A stretch of DNA of 51,153 bases from Zopfochytrium polystomum (taxonomy: Eukaryota; Chytridiomycota; Chytridiomycetes; Chytridiales; Chytridiaceae), in assembly GCA_025765615.1 (NCBI GenBank), contig JAIVFJ010000388.1:1-51153 (forward strand), read 5' to 3'. The position numbers were made by a program, and so were the translations under genes. The notes beneath the pieces were generated by a model that was given only the letters and a program-made list of their open reading frames with translations, had not been told where the DNA came from and did no database searches. This document shows, piece by piece, positions 44,601 through 51,153 of the stretch. Numbering within the stretch: position 1 is the first letter of the stretch; each line of letters begins with the position of its first letter.

Positions 44601-47600
44601 TTCTGTCTGTTGAGTCGCTTGTTGATGTCGTATTCTACCGTGGAATGACGATGCAAGTTGCTGTCCCTCGAGACTCAGCTGGTCGATCGAACTATGGCAT
44701 GTGCGCTGTGAACCCTCTCCGCGTGAGCACGACTTTTGGTGAGCAGCCTCTCCAGTTTGTCGTGAACACCATTGCAAAGCAGTCCAAGTCGCTTCTGGAG
44801 ATCGTCAACTTCAACGTGAAGAACTTCCAATATGTCCTGGCCGGTGACCTAGTGAACCTCGACACTCTCCGTCTCACACTCAACAAGGTCAAGTCTCTCA
44901 ACCTCAACTTTGTCGAGCTTGTCAAGTCAAAGTCCATTGAGGAGATTGAGGAAGTTCTCACCGAGATTGTGGATGAATGCCTTGCCGCCGCCCGGGAACG
45001 CAAGGCTGCTTCTGCCGGCGGTATCATTGTGCAAGAGAGAGGCATTGCCACCATCCCACTTGGCGGCATCGATGTGCCTTTCCACTCGTCGTTCCTGCTG
45101 AGTGGTGTAACACCATTCCGTGAGATTCTGCGCAAGAAGTTCCAGGCACAATTCCTGAACGTTTCCCTGTTGGTCGGAAAGTATATCCCAAACTTGACTG
45201 CCAAGCCATTCAGTCTCTCGAAGCAGTACTTTGAAGAGGTGTTGGAGCTTACAAACAGCAAGTGGATTTCGTCAGTCCTCCAGGAGTGGGACGACAACAC
45301 TGCAGCTTCACCAGGAGGCCAGCAACAGCTTGGTTACGCGCTTCTGATTGAATTGCTTGCCCATCAGGTATTCTTTAATTTTCAAAGGCACCCCAAAACC
45401 TTTCTAACTTGATTTTCAGTTTGCTTCTCCTGTCCGATGGATCGAAACTCAAGACCTTCTTTTCAAGGACTGGGACATTGAGCGCCTGGTTGAGGTTGGG
45501 CCCAGCCCAGTTCTCGTTGGAATGGCTATTCGCACTCTCAAACTTAAGTATGAGGTTCACGACGATGCTGTCACCCGCCGACGAACGCAGCTTTGCACCT
45601 CCAAGGACCAGAAGGAAATATACTACGAGTTTGAAGACGCTCCGGAGGAGGCTCCGGCGGAAGCTGCTACCGCTGCTCCCGCTGCCCAGGCCGCTGCAGC
45701 AGCCCCTGCCGCTCCAGTTGCCACAGCCCCTGCTGCTGCAGGCCCTATTGCGTAAGTATCTGCCCCCCACACGCTTCATTGTTTCATCTAACATCCTTTT
45801 CATTTGGACCAAACTAGCGATGAGAACCCTACTGCGCTTGAAGTTCTTCTGGTTTTGATTGCTCAGAAGCTGAAGAAGCCACTGGCCGAGATCCCAGTCT
45901 CCAAGTCGATCAAGGACCTCGTTGGAGGCAAGTCAACTCTGCAGAACGAAATTCTCGGTGACCTTGCCGCCGAGTTTGGGAACGTTCTGGCCGATAAGGC
46001 GGAAGAGAACCCTCTCTCTGAGGTTGGCACTGCCTTGCAAAACTCCTTCTCTGGCTCTCTTGGAAAGACGTCCACTGGTCTCGTCAACAAGATGATCAGC
46101 TCGAAAATGCCAGCCGGATTCGGCATGGGGGCTGTCAAGGCGTATCTCTCAGCTACCTTTGGTCTCGGCCCCAAGCGAAGCGAATCGGCCCTCCTCCACG
46201 GTGTTGTCTCTGAGCCAGCCTCGCGTTTCTCGTCGGAAGCAGAGGCCAAGACTTGGTTGGACACTGTTGTTCGATCGTACGCAGCAAAAGTCGGAATTAC
46301 CCTTGGTGGCGGAGCATCTTCCGGTGCAGCAGCTGGGGCAGGTGCTGCAGTTGTGACTATCAACAGCGAGGAATTCAACCTTCAGCGGATCAAGACGGAT
46401 GCGCTCATCCGGTTCCAGCTGGAGCAGTTTGCAAAATACCTCGACATTGACCTTTTGGAAGGCGCAAAAGCAGCTGCTACTGAACGGGACGCTCGCGCAG
46501 CTCTTCAAACGGATCTGGACCTGTGGCAGGCTGAGCATGGCGATGTGTATGGCGAGGGTATTCGACCATCCTTCACGTCGTTGAAGGCACGCGTATTCGA
46601 CTCCCACTGGAATTGGGCAAGGCAGGACGCGTTGGAACTGTACTACAGCATCGTTTTTGGACGTATCACCAGCGTCGACCGCGATCTTATGAACCAATGC
46701 ATCCACCTGATGAACCGCGCTGACGATCCTGAAAGCCTCATCACCTTCATGGAGTACTACATCAATTCTTGCCCAGTGGAGAAGGGTGAGAACTACGCAC
46801 GCGTCCAAACACTCGGGAAGGTCCTCCTCGACAACTGCAAGGAGGCCCTCAAGGCAGACCCTGTATACAAGAACATTGCCTACCGCCCCACAAAGCCAAA
46901 GACCACAGTCACCGAGTCTGGCAAGATTGTGTACACAGAGGAGCGACGCTCAGCATCAAACATGAAGGAGTACGTGCGCGACCTTGAGATTGGTGCACCA
47001 ATTCCCACTGTCTCCAGTGCTGTTGCTGAAGATGTAACTTCCAAGTTTGCGGACCTTCAGAATCTCTTTGACGGCCAGAAAGAAGTCGATGGCGAAACAA
47101 AGGCGAAGGTTCAGGCTATCTTTGGCCAGATCCAGGAGCTCATTGGAACAGCCCAGAAGCCGAAAAACTCGCCTTTTGCCTTTTTGAAGTCACGGTCGCA
47201 TGACAATCCTGCCCACTGGGAGTACAATGCGTCGCTTACGCAAGTGTACTTTAATGCTCTCCACTCGGTGGCAGCGGATGGTATTTCGTTTAAAGGCAAG
47301 CATGCGCTGGTGACAGGCTGCGGAGCTGGATCAATTGGTGTCGAGATTTTGAAAGCTCTTGTTTCTGGAGGTGCCCGCGTCATTGTCACCACCTCGCGAT
47401 TCTCCAAGTCGGCCACAGAATTCTACCGCTCCATATATGAGCGTCACGGATCAAAGGGCTCTCGACTTGTCGTTGTTCCATTCAATGGTGGATCCCTGCA
47501 GGACGTCCAAGCTCTTGTGAACTACATCTACGACCAGGACGCCAAGGCTGGACTCAACTGGGATTTGGACTTTGTTATCCCGTTTGCTTCAATCCCTGAG

Positions 47601-50600
47601 CAGGGCCGGGAGCTGGACGGCATCGACAGTCGGTCAGAGTTGGCACACAGGATCATGCTTACCAACCTGTTCCGACTGCTGGGCGAGATCAAGTTGAAGA
47701 AGCAGAAGCTTGGTTACGACACTCGCCCTGCTGCAGTCATGCTGCCACTCTCCCCTAACCATGGCACCTTTGGTGGTGATGGCTTGTACGGCGAGTCGAA
47801 GATCGCACTCGAGACCCTGCTGAATCGATTCCATGCTGAAGGATGGCGCAACTACCTCACCATCATTAGTGCTGCAATCGGCTGGACTCGGGGAACTGGG
47901 CTGATGTCTGCAAACAACATCATTTCAGAGGGCATCGAGACGCTGAATGTGCGCACTTTCTCCACGCACGAAATGGCTTTCAACCTGATTGGGTTGCTGC
48001 ACCCATCCATTGTCAAGCTTGGATACACCGAGCCTGTCCTTGCAGATTTGAACGGTGGCCTTTCGAACATCAAGGATCTGAACACATTCACGGCAAAGCA
48101 CCGCAAGGAGCTTGTTGAGTCAGCTGAGATTCTCCGCGCAGTTGCACACGAGAAGGAGATGGATGAGAAGGTTGTTCGCGGACCAGTGAAGAACGAGACC
48201 CAGCCAGTGACTCCACGCGCCAATCTCAAGTTTGCTTTCCCAAAAGTCGAGAAGGAACAGAAACTCACCCACTTGCGCGGACTTCTGGATCTGGAGAAAA
48301 CCGTTGTGGTGACAGGTTTTGGAGAGGTTGGACCTTGGGGATCAAGCAGGACGCGTTGGGAGATGGAGGCAGCAGGAGAATTTTCCCTTGAGGGATGCAT
48401 CGAGATGGCGTGGATAATGGGCTTCATCAAGTTCCACAACGGTCCACTGAAGAAGCTGCCAATGTACAGTGGTTGGGTGGACGTTGAGACTCAGGAACCA
48501 GTCAAGGATATTGAAGTCAAGGCGAAGTACGAATCTCGTATTCTTGAGCACTCAGGCATCAGGCTGATTGGTAATGTCATCACTCTCGTTTTAAAGTCTC
48601 AGACTGGAAGTAACCTTGCTCTTTTCTCCTTTCAGAACCTGCTCTGTTCAACGGTTACGACCCAGCAAAGAAGATGTTCCTTCAGGAAGTGGCCGTCACA
48701 ACAGAAATGACTCCTATTGAAGTCAGTCAAGAAGAGGCCGAGGCATTCAAGCGATTCCACGGAGATAATGCGGTTGTTGAGCAGCGTGATGGAGCAAACT
48801 TTGTCCGCCTCAAGAAGGGAGCAACTTTGTACGTCCCAAAGGCACTTAAGTTCGATCGACTTGTGGCAGGACAAATCCCCACTGGCTGGAGTGCGCAGCG
48901 ATATGGCGTTCCCGACGACATTGTAAGCCAGGTTGACCCCATTACTCTCTACACTCTTGTGGCCACAGTTGAGGCCCCTAGTTACCAGTGGTGTCACCGA
49001 TCCCTACGAGTTTTACCAGTACGTTCACGTTTCCGAGGTCGGCAACACCTCTGGTGGTGGAATGGGTGGTATGCGAGCCATGCAGAAGATGTTCAAGGTG
49101 ATAATCTCGTGGCATTTTACTAAATAATTCCTAATGTTCTGCTTGTTTTGCGTTGTGCTAGGAGCGCTTGCTCGAGAAGCCTGTTCAGGCAGACATCCTC
49201 CAAGAGTCGTTCATCAACACCATGCCTGCTTGGATCAACATGCTTCTCCTTTCGTCCTCTGGCCCTATCAAAACTCCAGTCGGTGCTTGTGCCACTGCAG
49301 CAGAATCGGTCGACATTGCCTACGAGACCATTTTGTCCGGCAAGGCGAAGATGTGATTTGCGGTGGATATGACGACTTCCAGGAGGAGGGCTCGTACGAG
49401 TTTGCCAACATGAAGGCAACCTCTGACTCACTTGCCGAGTTTGCAAAGGGCCGCGAGCCTCGCGACATGTGCCGTCCTGCAACAGACACACGCGCAGGCT
49501 TCATGGAGGCGCACGGCGCTGGTATTCACGTCCTGATGACTGCAGACTTGGCTTTGAAAATGGGAGTTCCGATCCGTGCCATCATTGCCTGCACAAACAC
49601 TGCAACCGACAAGAACGGGCGATCGGTGCCAGCTCCAGGTCAAGGCATCCTGACGACAGCTCGCGAAGTGAAGGGTGGAAAGTTTGGAACACCTCTTCTC
49701 AACTTCTCGTACAGGGCCAAGCAGCTGAAGCGCGAACGCGAACACATCAAGTCATGGATTGCAAAGGAATACGACGCTTTAGCTGATGAGGCTGAGGAGC
49801 TCAAAGCCTCTGGAGAAACAAACATTGAAGCCTTCATCGCGGAGAGGACTGCGTTCATCGAAAAGGAAGGGAAGCGACGTGAAAAGGCTGCGCTCTCTAT
49901 GTGGACTCACGACTGGTGGAAATCTGACCCAGCCGTTGCGCCGATCAAAGGAAGCTTGGCAATGTTTGGTCTGACAGTGGACGACATTGGTGTTGCATCC
50001 TTCCACGGTACCGGTACCAAAGCAAACGACTACAACGAGTCATCCGCTCTCAACCAGCAAATGGAGCACTTGGGCCGTACTCCTGGAAACATTCTTCCAA
50101 GTATCTTCCAAAAGCACTTGACAGGTCACCCAAAAGGTGCTGCTGCAGCCTGGATGCTCAATGGCGTTCTTCAAGTCCTGGAGACGGGTGTGATCCCTGG
50201 CAACCGCAACCTTGACAACGTGGAAGACAGGCTTGCTAAGTTCAAGTATATCTTGTACCCATCGCGCTCGATCCAAACCGATGGAGTTCGTGCCGGCATT
50301 CTCAAGAGCTTTGGTTTCGGACAGGCCGGAGGTGAAGTTGTGGTGGTTCACCCAGACTACCTTTTCGCCGCTCTGGAGAGTTCTGATTACTCAAACTACT
50401 GCGCAAAGCGGGAGAAGCGAGAGATGGCGTCTTACCGCTACTACCACCAGGCTCTTACTGGAAGCGCCCCATTCGTGCGAGTCAAGAATGCAGCCCCGTA
50501 CACGGATGCCCAGCAATCCACCGTCTACTTGAACCCACTTGCGCGTGCCTCTTATGATGCAACATCGGGCTCTTGGCTTTACACTCCTGCCGGCATTCGA

Positions 50601-51081
50601 ACCACCACCGTGGCGCAGATGGAGAAGAGGGCAACGGAAACTGCTGTCACTGAAGCTCTCCTTGGAGCAATGTCTGAGAAGCTAGGAGCTCCGTCGTCCT
50701 CAGGAGTGGGTGTTGATGTGCAGCTCATTTCAGAGGTCAACACGTCAAACGAGACGTTTGTTGAACGCAACCTCCCCGTCAGAACGCGCCTACTGCGAAA
50801 AAGCGTCTTCTCCCCAATCCAGTTTCGCTGGTCGGTGGGCTGCAAAGGAGGCTGTTATCAAGGCCGTTTCCTCATTTGCAAGTGGATCCACCCCACTCTG
50901 GACACACGGAGCCGGCGCCCCTCTTGCAGATATCGAGATTGTGCGCGAGGAAGGGAAAGCCCCGTCTGTTCTCTTTCATGGCGAGGCAAAGGAAATTGTT
51001 GCCAAGGCCGGAGTCCGTGACATTAAACTCACCATCAGTCACTCTGGCTCGTATGCCATCGCCATGGCTGTTGCTGTCTAA
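38601..51081 (+). CDS. FAS: Fused fungal-type fatty acid synthase (beta plus alpha chain)
   Basis: Makes palmitate and stearate from acetyl- and malonyl-CoA with NADPH in the cytosol. Eleven exons: 38601-39438, 39551-40320, 40376-41072, 41137-42683, 42761-43141, 43210-44486, 44563-45367, 45420-45751, 45818-48570, 48636-49097, 49162-51081, about 3926 codons. Domains: acetyltransferase (GHSQG, 39559), enoyl reductase ([13 protein letters not shown]), dehydratase ([16 protein letters not shown]), malonyl/palmitoyl transferase (TGQGSQ, FAGHSLGEYAG), Ala/Pro linker, acyl carrier (VGGKS, Ser codon 45933), ketoreductase (GCGAGSIG), ketosynthase (GACAT, Cys codon 49288; [22 protein letters not shown]), and phosphopantetheine transferase ([19 protein letters not shown]). 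The point where yeast Fas1 and Fas2 separate lies inside the transferase, before FASPVRW. Frame changes at 48975-48978, about 49350 and about 50772 are needed to follow the conserved protein. Confidence 0.93.
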
Positions 51082-51153
51082 ACTTGTATTCATTTTATTT
51101 GCCTTTGAAGCCTTATTTCTTTCTTCTCCTGTATCCTTTCTTGACGAGCCTCG

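Noticed and set aside
49134..51020. The uninterrupted 628-codon frame as a true separate gene or true synthase C-terminus
   Set aside because: Its first ~70 codons bear no resemblance to ketosynthase, while the frame beside it encodes the conserved active-site region; its end also leaves the conserved transferase frame.

Overview
The window looks like nuclear DNA from a fungus. Genes are split by short GT-AG introns (about 44-185 bp) whose phases join cleanly. The window carries a one-piece fungal-type fatty acid synthase with the beta and alpha chains fused, an Atg14-type autophagy protein, a heterokaryon-incompatibility (HET)-like protein and a Ty1/copia retrotransposon. A Crinkler-like nuclease-kinase fusion and the fused synthase make me lean towards an early-diverging (chytrid-type) lineage, but the sequence alone does not settle this.

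Layout. Positions 1-3100 are low-complexity sequence with no gene I can defend. A zinc-knuckle protein of the CNBP/Gis2 type (eight CCHC knuckles, one partly on a 35-bp micro-exon) lies on the minus strand at 3104-4692. An intronless Crinkler-like PD-(D/E)xK nuclease plus kinase lies at 6106-8580 (+). A four-exon model for a small membrane protein (9732-10522, -) and a HET-like protein (10928-13504, -) follow. GMP synthase (14747-17061, -) is fully resolved in eight exons. Next are two tandem GNAT acetyltransferases, the promoter-distal one broken. A 6.3-kb copia element with 5-bp target duplications (19214-25523) sits upstream of them.

Downstream of the element are an unrecognised reading frame interrupted by two TAG codons (25568-26527, +) and a protein built from four copies of an unrecognised ~75-residue repeat (27083-29230, +). 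Three tightly packed minus-strand genes follow: a disordered protein (35969-37204), an Atg14-like subunit of the PI 3-kinase complex (33997-35897), and a 1224-residue ankyrin-DysF-FYVE-RING protein (29918-33943). The last two are only 53 bp apart. One would help make PI3P and the other carries the PI3P-binding signature.

The right end (38601-51081, +) is the fused fatty acid synthase in eleven exons, with domain order AT-ER-DH-MPT-ACP-KR-KS-PPT. Its last 2.2 kb contains three frame changes. Two of them cancel, so that the ketosynthase catalytic cysteine is read in the wrong frame without any stop codon. These and another frame change at 27976 sit mostly in short homopolymers, so base-level assembly errors are a serious possibility.
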